A stretch of 5,682 nucleotides of DNA from Verrucomicrobiota bacterium (lineage in GTDB: Bacteria; Verrucomicrobiota; Verrucomicrobiia; Limisphaerales; CAIQOK01): contig JANYDP010000406.1 of NCBI GenBank assembly GCA_025363535.1, positions 1 through 5,682 of the forward strand, given 5' to 3'. Positions 1 to 5,682 of this stretch are shown here, one piece after another. How positions within the stretch are numbered: position 1 is the first letter of the stretch; each line of letters opens with the position of its first letter. Under the pieces are notes generated by a model that had not been told where the DNA came from, ran no database searches, and was given only the letters and a program-made list of their open reading frames with translations. The position numbers were made by a program, and so were the translations under genes.

Positions 1-1
1 G

Positions 2-1837
2 ATGAACGCGGCGATTCACGGCATCATGTTCGCCACGTCGGGACGCGAGTGGCACGAGGCATTTAATTATATCAACGACGCCGGCCACGCGGAGAACGGT
101 GTGTATGCCGTGCGCGCGCTTTATGGTTTCGATGGCATGACGTTCGATGCGTTGAAAGGTTTTCGCAGCATCAGCAGCAAGCTCACCGGCCACGGCGAAT
201 CGCACATCAATCCCGAAGGCGTTTTGATGAGCAACGGCCCGCTCGGCAGTTCGCTCCCGCAGGCGCAAGGTCTCGCCATCGGCGACAAGGTGGCGAAGCG
301 CGACCGCGTCACCATCTGCGTTGTCAGCGACGGCGCGAGCATGGAAGGCGAAGCCAAGGAAGCCTTCGCCGCGATTCCCGGCCTCGCCGCGAAAGATCGT
401 GTGAATCCTTTTGTGCTTTTGATTTCCGACAACGACACCAAGCTCTCCGGCCGCATCACGAAAGATTCGTTCTCCATGCAGCCGTCATTTGCCGCGATGC
501 CGGCGCTCGGCTGGAATGTGATTCAAGTGCCGCACGGAAATGATTTGCAGGAAGTTTATCTCGCCGTCGAACGCGCCATCGCCGCCGCGAAAGCGAATCC
601 GAAGCAGCCCGTCTGCATCATCGCGAAAACCGTGAAGGGCTACGGCATCAAGGCCACCGAGGAAAATTCCGCCGGCGGCCACGGCTTCCCGCTCGCGAAT
701 GGTGAGAAGATTTGCGACTGGATGACGGAACTTTTCAAAGGCGACACCGTTCCTGCCGACTTGGCGACGTGGGCGCAATCGCTCCGCGCCGATTGGGAAA
801 AATCCGAGGCCGCGAAAAAAGCCAAGGCTGATGCGGCTGCCGCTGCTGGCACACCCGCGCCCGCAAAACCGAAGACGGACAAAGTCCAAGCCGGTCTCGC
901 CAAAGCCGCCGTGCGCGCGGCGACGGAAGGACTGCCGGTCTATTCCATTTCGGCAGACGTGCAAGGCTCGACGGGCATCAGCTTTTTCCAAAAAAGTTTT
1001 CCCGACCGCTTCATCGAGGTCGGCATCGCGGAATCAAACATGATCAGCGTCGGCGCGGGAATGTCGAAAGCCGGATTCATCCCCATCGTGGACACGTTCG
1101 GCCAGTTCGGTGTGACGAAGGGAAATCTCCCGCTCACGATGGCCGCGCTTTCGCAAGCCCCGGTCATCGCGATGTTCTCGCACATCGGTTTTCAAGACGC
1201 GGCGGATGGCGCATCGCATCAGGCCACAACTTACTTCGCTGCGACCAGTTCGATTCCCCACACCGTCGTCATCGCGCCAAGCTGCTTCGACGAAGCGGAA
1301 TCGTTGATGTATCAAGCCATCCAGCAGTTCGCCGCTGACCGCGCGGCGGGCAAGGATGGCAACAGCTACCTCTTCTTCGTCGGGCGCGAAAATTATCCAC
1401 TGACGTGGATCGAAGGCGCGAAGTATCCGTGGGGCAAGGCGCAAGTGCTTTCCACCGGCAGCGACGTTGTCCTCATCGGCTGCGGCGTGTTGGTGAACAA
1501 AGCGATTGAAGCCGGAAAACTTCTCGCTGCGAAAGGCGTGAAAGCCACCGTCATCAGCAACCCGTTCGTAAACCGCGTGGACATCGAAAGCATCGGCGCG
1601 GCGGTGAAGGCGTGCGGCGGCAAAGTCGTGACGATTGAAGATCACCAGATCATCGGCGGCATGGGCGCGCAGGTGTCGCACGCGCTGTCCGAAGCGGGCA
1701 TCGCACACACGATCAAGACGCTGGGCATTGACGACGAGTTTGGCCAGTCGGCTTACATGGCGGAAGAACTTTACGTGAAACATGGACTGGTCGCGCCGAA
1801 GATGTCGGAGGCGGCGCTGGCTCTGCTCGGCAAATAG
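2..1837 (+). CDS. tkt: Transketolase, 5'-truncated by the window edge
   Basis: Thiamine-diphosphate enzyme that moves two-carbon ketol units between sugar phosphates in the cytoplasm (pentose phosphate pathway). There are 611 residues in the window. The ATG at 2 is probably internal: the GH motif at residues 28-29 aligns with the E. coli TktA GH around His66, so about 40 N-terminal residues are missing. Order: ThDP-binding domain (about 1-235) with GPLG (79-82), SDG...EG (109-116; usually GDG) and the metal-ligand SDN (142-144), then AGGHG with His227. Next comes an Ala/Lys/Pro-rich linker (about 268-293), then the pyrimidine domain with catalytic Glu344, His394 and His406 spaced 12 apart as in TktA, and Arg462. 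The C-terminal domain spans about 475-611. By memory alignment the phosphate-binding Arg358 of TktA has no clear counterpart. The stop is TAG at 1835, followed by an inserted repeat and a terminator. The family is certain; the exact substrates are less so. Confidence 0.93.
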   Translation: MNAAIHGIMFATSGREWHEAFNYINDAGHAENGVYAVRALYGFDGMTFDALKGFRSISSKLTGHGESHINPEGVLMSNGPLGSSLPQAQGLAIGDKVAKRDRVTICVVSDGASMEGEAKEAFAAIPGLAAKDRVNPFVLLISDNDTKLSGRITKDSFSMQPSFAAMPALGWNVIQVPHGNDLQEVYLAVERAIAAAKANPKQPVCIIAKTVKGYGIKATEENSAGGHGFPLANGEKICDWMTELFKGDTVPADLATWAQSLRADWEKSEAAKKAKADAAAAAGTPAPAKPKTDKVQAGLAKAAVRAATEGLPVYSISADVQGSTGISFFQKSFPDRFIEVGIAESNMISVGAGMSKAGFIPIVDTFGQFGVTKGNLPLTMAALSQAPVIAMFSHIGFQDAADGASHQATTYFAATSSIPHTVVIAPSCFDEAESLMYQAIQQFAADRAAGKDGNSYLFFVGRENYPLTWIEGAKYPWGKAQVLSTGSDVVLIGCGVLVNKAIEAGKLLAAKGVKATVISNPFVNRVDIESIGAAVKACGGKVVTIEDHQIIGGMGAQVSHALSEAGIAHTIKTLGIDDEFGQSAYMAEELYVKHGLVAPKMSEAALALLGK

Positions 1838-1881
1838 AGAAGTTGGAACCGTGCCTATCCGTTTGGTTGCCAATTAAGAAA

Positions 1882-1963
1882 AACGCAGAGGCGCAGAGAA
1901 CGCGGAGTTGCGCGGAGTTGCGCGGAGTTGCGCGGAGCAAACATTTCTCTGCGCCTCTGCGTT
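1882..1963. repeat. Perfect 19-bp inverted repeat with long loop
   Basis: The arms at 1882-1900 and 1945-1963 are exact reverse complements over 19 bp and enclose a 44-nt loop. With the outer 18-bp arms this gives a two-step stem that would fold into a long hairpin in the 3' untranslated RNA of the transketolase gene. Confidence 0.9.
1901..1937 (+). repeat. 10-bp tandem repeat, 3.7 copies
   Basis: The unit cgcggagttg occurs three times without mismatch (1901-1910, 1911-1920, 1921-1930), followed by the first seven bases of a fourth copy (1931-1937). It sits in the loop of the inner inverted repeat, starts exactly where the left arm ends, and is the only tandem array in the window. Confidence 0.95.
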
Positions 1964-2025
1964 GAATTTTCATCATGTTTGTCAAGCAAACGGATAGGCA
2001 TAGTTGGAACAAAGCCTTTTCATTG

Positions 2026-2057
2026 AGAGCATCTAGGAAACTGGATGCTCTTTTTTT
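2026..2057 (+). terminator. Rho-independent terminator of the transketolase transcript
   Basis: agagcatc (2026-2033) pairs perfectly with gatgctct (2044-2051). The stem continues inward with T-G, A-T and G-C pairs to 11 bp, closed by a GAAA loop (2037-2040) of the stable GNRA type. Seven T follow (2051-2057), the first of which also lies in the stem. The T-run is on the plus strand only, so the terminator acts on transketolase transcription and not on thrH coming the other way. Confidence 0.9.
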
Positions 2058-2070
2058 GGATTAAATTTCC

Positions 2071-2148
2071 GCCACGGATTTTCACAAATAAAACTCAGAT
2101 TAAAACAGGAAAACCGCTCTGAATTGTTTATCTGTGCCCAGCTGTGGC
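2071..2148. repeat. Imperfect palindromic intergenic repeat
   Basis: The segment 2071-2092 (starting gccacggatt) and the reverse complement of 2127-2148 (ending ctgtggc) match at about 16 of 22 positions. A smaller tcaga/tctga pair (2095-2099, 2118-2122) lies inside. Its wording, of the ccacggatt...atctgtg...ctgtggc type, resembles a second class of dispersed repeat that I recall from environmental bacterial genomes, here decayed. It begins 7 nt beyond the thrH stop on the minus strand, so it may form the 3' end structure of that mRNA. No T-run follows on that strand, so I do not call it an intrinsic terminator. Confidence 0.55.
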
Positions 2149-2155
2149 AAAAGGA

Positions 2156-2761
2156 TCAAGCCAGCGCCGTTTTGATCAGCTTCATCAGATCCGCGTGGGA
2201 TTCCACGCTTTTGAGCTGCGGGAATTCCTGCTTCACCTTTTCGGGCGCGTGAATGAGGAAGCCGACGTGCGCTTCGAGCAGCATGGCGGTGTCGTTGTAG
2301 GAATCGCCCGCCGAGATGACGTGGTAGTTCAGCGCCTTGAACGCGGCCACCGCTTTCTTCTTTTGATCGGCAATGCGGAGTTGATAGCCGGCGATGCGGT
2401 CGTTTTCGACGACGAGGCGATGGCAGAGCAGGGTGGGCCAGTTCAACTGTTTGATGATCGGCTGGGCGAACTGCTCGAAGGTGTCCGACAAAATCACGAC
2501 CTGGGTGAGCGTCCGCAATTCATCGAGAAAACTTTTCGCGCCGTCGAGCAGGGGCAGGGTGCTGATGACGTTCTGGATGTCGGAGAGCTTGATGCCGTGC
2601 TGATCGAGGATCGCGATGCGGTAGTGCATCAGCTTGTCGTAATCCGGTTCGTCGCGGGTGGTACGGCGGAGTTCCGGGATCTTGGTTTTTTCGGCGACGG
2701 CGATCCAGATTTCGGGCGTCAGCACGCCTTCCATGTCCAAAGTGACGATTGATTGTTTCAC
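2156..2761 (-). CDS. thrH: ThrH: phosphoserine phosphatase / homoserine phosphotransferase
   Basis: HAD-superfamily enzyme. The Pseudomonas ThrH family dephosphorylates phosphoserine (last step of serine synthesis) and can pass the phosphate to homoserine, feeding threonine synthesis. From the GTG start the product is 201 residues, close to the roughly 205 of P. aeruginosa ThrH. Motifs: nucleophile Asp9 in LDMEGVL, where Glu11 replaces the usual second Asp as in other ThrH proteins; SDT (92-94); a lysine cluster at about 134-136 (motif III); GDSYND (152-157). The family stretches PEIWIA-AEKT, TTRDEPDYD, DIQ-VI-TL and TLLCH are plainly recognisable. I chose GTG at 2761 because it places LDMEG seven residues from the start, as in homologues. 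A TTG at 2779 would add six residues, no ATG is available upstream in frame, and neither start has a clear Shine-Dalgarno sequence. The gene is convergent with the transketolase gene and divergent from the secreted protein gene. The stop is TGA. Confidence 0.93.
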   Translation of the reverse strand: MKQSIVTLDMEGVLTPEIWIAVAEKTKIPELRRTTRDEPDYDKLMHYRIAILDQHGIKLSDIQNVISTLPLLDGAKSFLDELRTLTQVVILSDTFEQFAQPIIKQLNWPTLLCHRLVVENDRIAGYQLRIADQKKKAVAAFKALNYHVISAGDSYNDTAMLLEAHVGFLIHAPEKVKQEFPQLKSVESHADLMKLIKTALA

Positions 2762-2875
2762 GGGCGCGGAGTGTTTCAAAAAGGGAGTGACGTGTCCAGC
2801 GGTACAGCAGCGTGGCGGGTGGCCAAGGGAATTCCTAGCTCGACAATCAGCGGATGAGCGGTAAGCTTTTTAATC

Positions 2876-4591
2876 ATGATAAGGCTGAACCACCTTGTTT
2901 TATTTTTGACGGGATTTCCAGGGGTGTTTTTGGCACCGGCGCAGCCGGCGAATGACAACTTTGCGAATCGCACAGCGATTGTCTGGCCGGGAACGGATGT
3001 GTCACTCTCCGGCACGCTGGCCAACGCCACTTTTGAAAACGGCGAACCTTTTCTTGCCGGAATTTCCAGCGGACAGACGGCGTGGTGGACATGGACGGCA
3101 CCGACCAATGGCCTTGTGACGTTTTCGGTTGCGGGGAAGGGGGCCGGTTCGTTGCTCACGGTTTACACCGGGAATGATTTTGCAAATCTGTCGCTGGTGG
3201 CGAGCAATAATTATCTGACGTGTTACGAACATCAGGAGTGTGGCTGCCACTGGCGGCTGAGAAATCAAACCACCTTTCATGTGGGTCGTGGCCAGGTCTA
3301 TCAGGTCGCGGTGGATTCCCCGATTGTCACGGATGTTTATCTAAACCCTAATTTCAGTGCGCCCCCGCAGCCCAGCCTGGTGGTTGTCGGTGGCGGCGCT
3401 CAATTGCAAAATCCGGTATTCAATTCGACGGCGGTGCAAACGACGAATGTAGTTCCGGAAGGGGATCTGCAAATCGGCCTGCATTTCGTCCCCGCGCCGA
3501 AGAATGACGATTTTGACGGGCGCACCGTGCTCGTCGGTTCACTCAAGCGTCTTGCCGTCTCGAATGAAGGAGCCACCCGGGAGCCGGGCGAACCGGATCA
3601 CTCAGGCAATCCCGGCGGCAGTTCGGTCTGGTATTCCTGGAAAGCGCCAGCTTCGGGGCGGGTGACGCTTTCCACCAACGCCGTTCCCCCGTACTTGCCT
3701 CCGACGGGTGGTTCGTTTGGTGTTTCGGCGCTCAACCTTACTTTTACAGCGTGGTCGCCGCCCACCTGCGGAAGAGAAATTGATCAAAATCCGCCTCCGG
3801 TTTTTTATCCACTATTGGCCGCCTACACCGGCACGAACATCGGCTCATTGATATCAGCGAATGTTCTGCCTGTTGCCCTGGACGCCTATCCGTACGCCAT
3901 TGAATTTGATGTCGCCAAGGGCCAGACCTATCAAATCGCTTGCGACGGCAACTTGGGAGCGACTGGCACGTTCCCGCTGTTTCTCGCGCTGACCAAACCC
4001 GCGTCAAACGACAACTTCAGAAACCGCATACCGACACATGGCATCCGCGTGGCGGCCACGGGCTACAACGCCGGAGCCACGCCTGAAGCGGGCGAGCCGC
4101 TCTTGGCGGGATCCAACGGAAAAAGCGTCTGGTGGTCGTGGACGGCACCCGTCAGCGGGCCGGTCGCGATTGATTTGGGTGGCAGCGATTATACATTCCC
4201 CGTCGGCGTGTTCACCGGGACAAGTGTTTCCAACCTGACCTTGATTGCCGCAGACACAGGGGCCGCATCTTTCGACGCCGTGCTGGGACAGACTTACAAG
4301 ATTGCGGTCAATGATGCTTCTGGTTTGACGGGCGCGATCAAATTAAAATTGCGGGCACCCGTGCTTGAGTTGCCATTGGCCCGGGTGCTGACCCGGTCGG
4401 TGGACGAAGTCCTGCTGAGTTACACCGTGTCGCCACATCAAGTTGTGCTGCTGCAATCATCAACCGACGGCGCGACGTGGAAGAATGTCCGCACCGCGCT
4501 GGCACGTCAGGCGACGGTGAACTTTCTCGCCCGGCCTGCGCCCACGAACACCGGCCCTTACTACCGGGCCATCGTCGTGGATTACCAGTAG
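2876..4591 (+). CDS. Secreted three-repeat beta-rich protein, Verrucomicrobiota type
   Basis: 571 residues, function unknown. Residues 1-22 look like a Sec signal peptide: Arg3, a hydrophobic run from 7 to 19, and an A-P-A cleavage site before Gln23. Three divergent copies of one domain follow at about 25-149, 209-358 and 377-480. Each has an N-D-(N/D)-F opening, a GEP, an aromatic motif (TAWWTWTAP, SVWYSWKAP, SVWWSWTAP), a (V/A)YTG or VFTG strand and a closing G-Q-x-Y-x-(I/V)-A. The pattern recalls pre-peptidase C-terminal-like beta-sandwiches. Copy 1 has a Cys-rich insert (Cys116, 122, 124) and copy 2 a long Pro-rich insert (about 268-309). The tail (about 500-571), with LLQSSTDGATW and PYYRAIV, resembles a C-terminal module of large verrucomicrobial exported proteins. 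I see no PEP-CTERM anchor, transmembrane helix or catalytic motif. An extracellular or cell-surface binding role is inference. The ATG at 2876 has only a weak upstream purine stretch. Confidence 0.88.
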   Translation: MIRLNHLVLFLTGFPGVFLAPAQPANDNFANRTAIVWPGTDVSLSGTLANATFENGEPFLAGISSGQTAWWTWTAPTNGLVTFSVAGKGAGSLLTVYTGNDFANLSLVASNNYLTCYEHQECGCHWRLRNQTTFHVGRGQVYQVAVDSPIVTDVYLNPNFSAPPQPSLVVVGGGAQLQNPVFNSTAVQTTNVVPEGDLQIGLHFVPAPKNDDFDGRTVLVGSLKRLAVSNEGATREPGEPDHSGNPGGSSVWYSWKAPASGRVTLSTNAVPPYLPPTGGSFGVSALNLTFTAWSPPTCGREIDQNPPPVFYPLLAAYTGTNIGSLISANVLPVALDAYPYAIEFDVAKGQTYQIACDGNLGATGTFPLFLALTKPASNDNFRNRIPTHGIRVAATGYNAGATPEAGEPLLAGSNGKSVWWSWTAPVSGPVAIDLGGSDYTFPVGVFTGTSVSNLTLIAADTGAASFDAVLGQTYKIAVNDASGLTGAIKLKLRAPVLELPLARVLTRSVDEVLLSYTVSPHQVVLLQSSTDGATWKNVRTALARQATVNFLARPAPTNTGPYYRAIVVDYQ

Positions 4592-4704
4592 CGCAGAATT
4601 CTCAAAGCAGTCAGAGCCGCCTCAAGTCGGCTACGGCAAATTCGATCCAAAACTTCCGCGTTTCGCTTTGTTTTCCTCGTGGTCTTTTGTTTAACTCCCG
4701 CCGT

Positions 4705-5367
4705 ATGAAAAAACGGCAAGCCGTCATCAAACGTTTCACCAAGGAGACGCGCATCAATCTTTCCCTGAATCTCGACGGTGCCGGCAAGGCGGCCATCAAG
4801 ACGGGCGTGCCGTTCTTCGATCACATGCTGACGCTCTTCGCCAAGCACGCGGTCATGGATTTGAAACTTCGTTGCGACGGCGATCTGGAAGTGGACGCGC
4901 ATCACACCGTCGAGGATTGCGGCATCGCGCTGGGCCAGGCGTTTGTGCAGGCGCTCGGCGACAAGAAGGGCATCCGCCGTTATGGCACCGGCTTTGATCC
5001 GCGCAATCCGCTGACGGGCGAAGCCTTTGTGCCGATGGACGAATGTCTGGCGCGCTGCGTCATTGATTTCAGCGGGCGACCGTACCTGGTCTGGCGTGGA
5101 TTGAATGAGCTGGGCTACAAATCCGTCAGTAAGGCGGAAAAGAAGCAGGATATGTCGAGCGCGTTCCGATTCGGGCTGGCCCGGGAATTTTTCCAAGGCT
5201 TCGCCAACGAAGCCCGCTGCAATCTGCACCTGGAGCTGCTGTACGGCGATGAGCCGCACCACATCGCCGAGGGTTTGTTCAAGGCGTTTGCCAAGGCGGT
5301 GGACTTCGCCTGTGCGCGCGACCCCAGGATTGAAGGGCAGTTGCCGAGCACCAAGGGAAAGTTGTAA
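4705..5367 (+). CDS. hisB: Imidazoleglycerol-phosphate dehydratase HisB
   Basis: Dehydrates imidazole-glycerol phosphate to imidazole-acetol phosphate in histidine synthesis; cytoplasmic and manganese-dependent in the family. It is the monofunctional form without a phosphatase domain. Visible motifs: FFDHML (37-42), the first HH signature VDAHHTVEDCG (63-73; His66, His67, Glu70), VPMDE (109-113), FSGRP (122-126), the second signature YGDEPHHIAEGLFK (180-193; His185, His186, Glu189) and the C-terminal PSTKG. At 220 residues it is about 20 longer than usual, owing to inserts at about 95-107 (between RRYG and VPMDE) and about 137-154. The ATG at 4705 fits homologues that start roughly 15-20 residues before SLNLDG. 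The reading frame stays open upstream to 4477, but that part overlaps the preceding gene and has no HisB similarity. There is no Shine-Dalgarno sequence. No other his gene is seen, so this copy is probably outside a his operon. The sigma-factor gene starts 39 bp downstream. Confidence 0.95.
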   Translation: MKKRQAVIKRFTKETRINLSLNLDGAGKAAIKTGVPFFDHMLTLFAKHAVMDLKLRCDGDLEVDAHHTVEDCGIALGQAFVQALGDKKGIRRYGTGFDPRNPLTGEAFVPMDECLARCVIDFSGRPYLVWRGLNELGYKSVSKAEKKQDMSSAFRFGLAREFFQGFANEARCNLHLELLYGDEPHHIAEGLFKAFAKAVDFACARDPRIEGQLPSTKGKL

Positions 5368-5406
5368 GCCGGATCGAATAACCCCCGTTGCCCGAGCGTC
5401 AATATC

Positions 5407-5682
5407 ATGGCTGAAACTAATTATTCCTCCGCCGACGACAAAGAGTTGGTGCGGGCCGCGCAGTCCGAAGACATGGGCGCGTTCGAGGAATTGGTGGCCC
5501 GGCATCGCGACAAGATTTTTGCGCGGGCGGTGAGCATGATGCGGAATGAGCAGGAAGCGATTGATCTTTCCCAGGAAGCCTGGGTGAAGGGCTGGCAGCG
5601 GCTGAAACAGTTTCAGGGCGATTCGAGTTTCAGCACCTGGATGACGCGCATCGTGATCAATTTGTGCCTTGACCAGTTGCGG
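5407..5682 (+). CDS. ECF-family RNA polymerase sigma factor, 3' end beyond window
   Basis: The frame from ATG 5407 is open for 92 codons to the last base, so only the N-terminal half is present. The product has an acidic lead (about 1-25) and then sigma region 2: FEELVARHRDKIF (about 26-38) for region 2.1, the AIDLSQEAWVKGW stretch (51-63) matching the D-x-x-Q-E core that contacts the RNA polymerase beta-prime coiled coil, and FSTWMTRIVINLCLDQLR (75-92), typical of regions 2.3-2.4 that melt and read the -10 element. Region 4 would follow outside. Such factors redirect polymerase to a small regulon and are often paired with an adjacent membrane anti-sigma factor, which cannot be seen here. The gene lies 39 bp after hisB with no terminator between, so co-transcription is possible. 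The ATG has no clear Shine-Dalgarno sequence. The ECF subgroup cannot be assigned. Confidence 0.9.
   Translation, partial: MAETNYSSADDKELVRAAQSEDMGAFEELVARHRDKIFARAVSMMRNEQEAIDLSQEAWVKGWQRLKQFQGDSSFSTWMTRIVINLCLDQLR

Larger units (their letters stand above)
1850..2001. mobile_element. MITE-like palindromic element with 9-bp flanking direct repeat
   Basis: Imperfect 18-bp terminal inverted repeats (17 of 18 match; the outer 14 are perfect) lie at 1852-1869 and 1983-2000. The same 9 bp, agttggaac, flanks them at 1841-1849 and 2002-2010, as a target-site duplication would. Inside is a second, perfect 19-bp inverted repeat (1882-1900 with 1945-1963), and its loop holds a short tandem repeat. There is no coding capacity for a transposase, so the element would have to be moved in trans. 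The inner arm (aacgcagaggcgcagagaa) resembles a dispersed intergenic repeat I recall from Verrucomicrobiota and some other phyla; that is memory, not a search. The ends are not perfectly symmetric: two bases separate repeat and inverted end on the left, one on the right. It could instead be a REP-type structure with a chance flanking match. Confidence 0.6.

Noticed and set aside
1034..1873. Long minus-strand open frame (279 codons) opposite the transketolase gene
   Set aside because: It is an antisense shadow of a high-GC gene. The product is Arg/His/Asp-rich with no motif, while the plus-strand frame carries all the catalytic residues.
1713..2012. Minus-strand open frame of 99 codons across the palindromic element
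   Set aside because: It is a translation of repeat DNA plus the antisense of the transketolase end. The composition follows the repeats and there is no recognisable domain.
2144..2752. Plus-strand open frame (202 codons) opposite thrH
   Set aside because: It is the complement of thrH, whose HAD motifs are unmistakable.
2762..2875. Possible divergent promoters between thrH and the secreted-protein gene
   Set aside because: No pair of -35/-10 boxes with good spacing could be found on either strand. Promoters are presumably here but cannot be placed.
4615..4632. Short hairpin (agccg/cggct) after the secreted-protein gene
   Set aside because: The stem is only 5 bp with no T-run directly after it. 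It is too weak to call a terminator, and the 113-bp gap shows nothing else firm.
4477..4704. An upstream extension of the hisB reading frame, giving a 296-residue product
   Set aside because: It overlaps the end of the secreted-protein gene in another frame and has no HisB-like content. The internal ATG at 4705 gives the expected N-terminus.
4582..5505. Minus-strand open frame (307 codons) opposite hisB and the sigma gene
   Set aside because: It is a shadow of two well-supported plus-strand genes and has no recognisable domain.

Overview
The window looks like a piece of a chromosome from a Verrucomicrobiota bacterium, probably of the Pedosphaerales/Limisphaerales type. The best clue is the 571-residue exported protein in the middle. 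Its repeats carry the NDNF...GEP...SVWWSWTAP...YTG...G-Q-T-Y-x-I-A pattern that I associate with that phylum. GC-rich coding DNA, weak or absent Shine-Dalgarno sequences and palindromic dispersed repeats between genes fit this. The assignment is inference from pattern memory, not from a search.

Layout, left to right. Positions 2-1837 (+) hold the body and C-terminus of a transketolase whose first roughly 40 or more residues lie outside the window. Positions 1838-2155 are non-coding but structured: a 152-bp element with inverted ends flanked by a 9-bp direct repeat (1841-2010), then a strong intrinsic terminator (2026-2057), then a second imperfect palindrome (2071-2148). thrH, a phosphoserine phosphatase/homoserine phosphotransferase, runs on the minus strand (2761 down to 2156), convergent with the transketolase. 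After a 114-bp divergent gap comes the secreted three-repeat protein (2876-4591, +). A 113-bp gap follows, then hisB (4705-5367, +) with two small insertions. Last is the first half of an ECF sigma factor (5407 to the window end, +).

The genes are mostly housekeeping: pentose phosphate/Calvin-type carbon shuffling (transketolase), serine/threonine synthesis (thrH) and histidine synthesis (hisB). They do not form one operon, since thrH is opposed to its neighbours. hisB and the sigma gene are only 39 bp apart and could share a transcript. I see no CRISPR array, RNA gene, phage gene or defence system.

The most notable structure is the small MITE-like palindrome. It appears to have inserted between the transketolase stop codon and that gene's terminator, leaving a 9-bp target duplication and moving the terminator from about 27 to about 188 nt past the stop.
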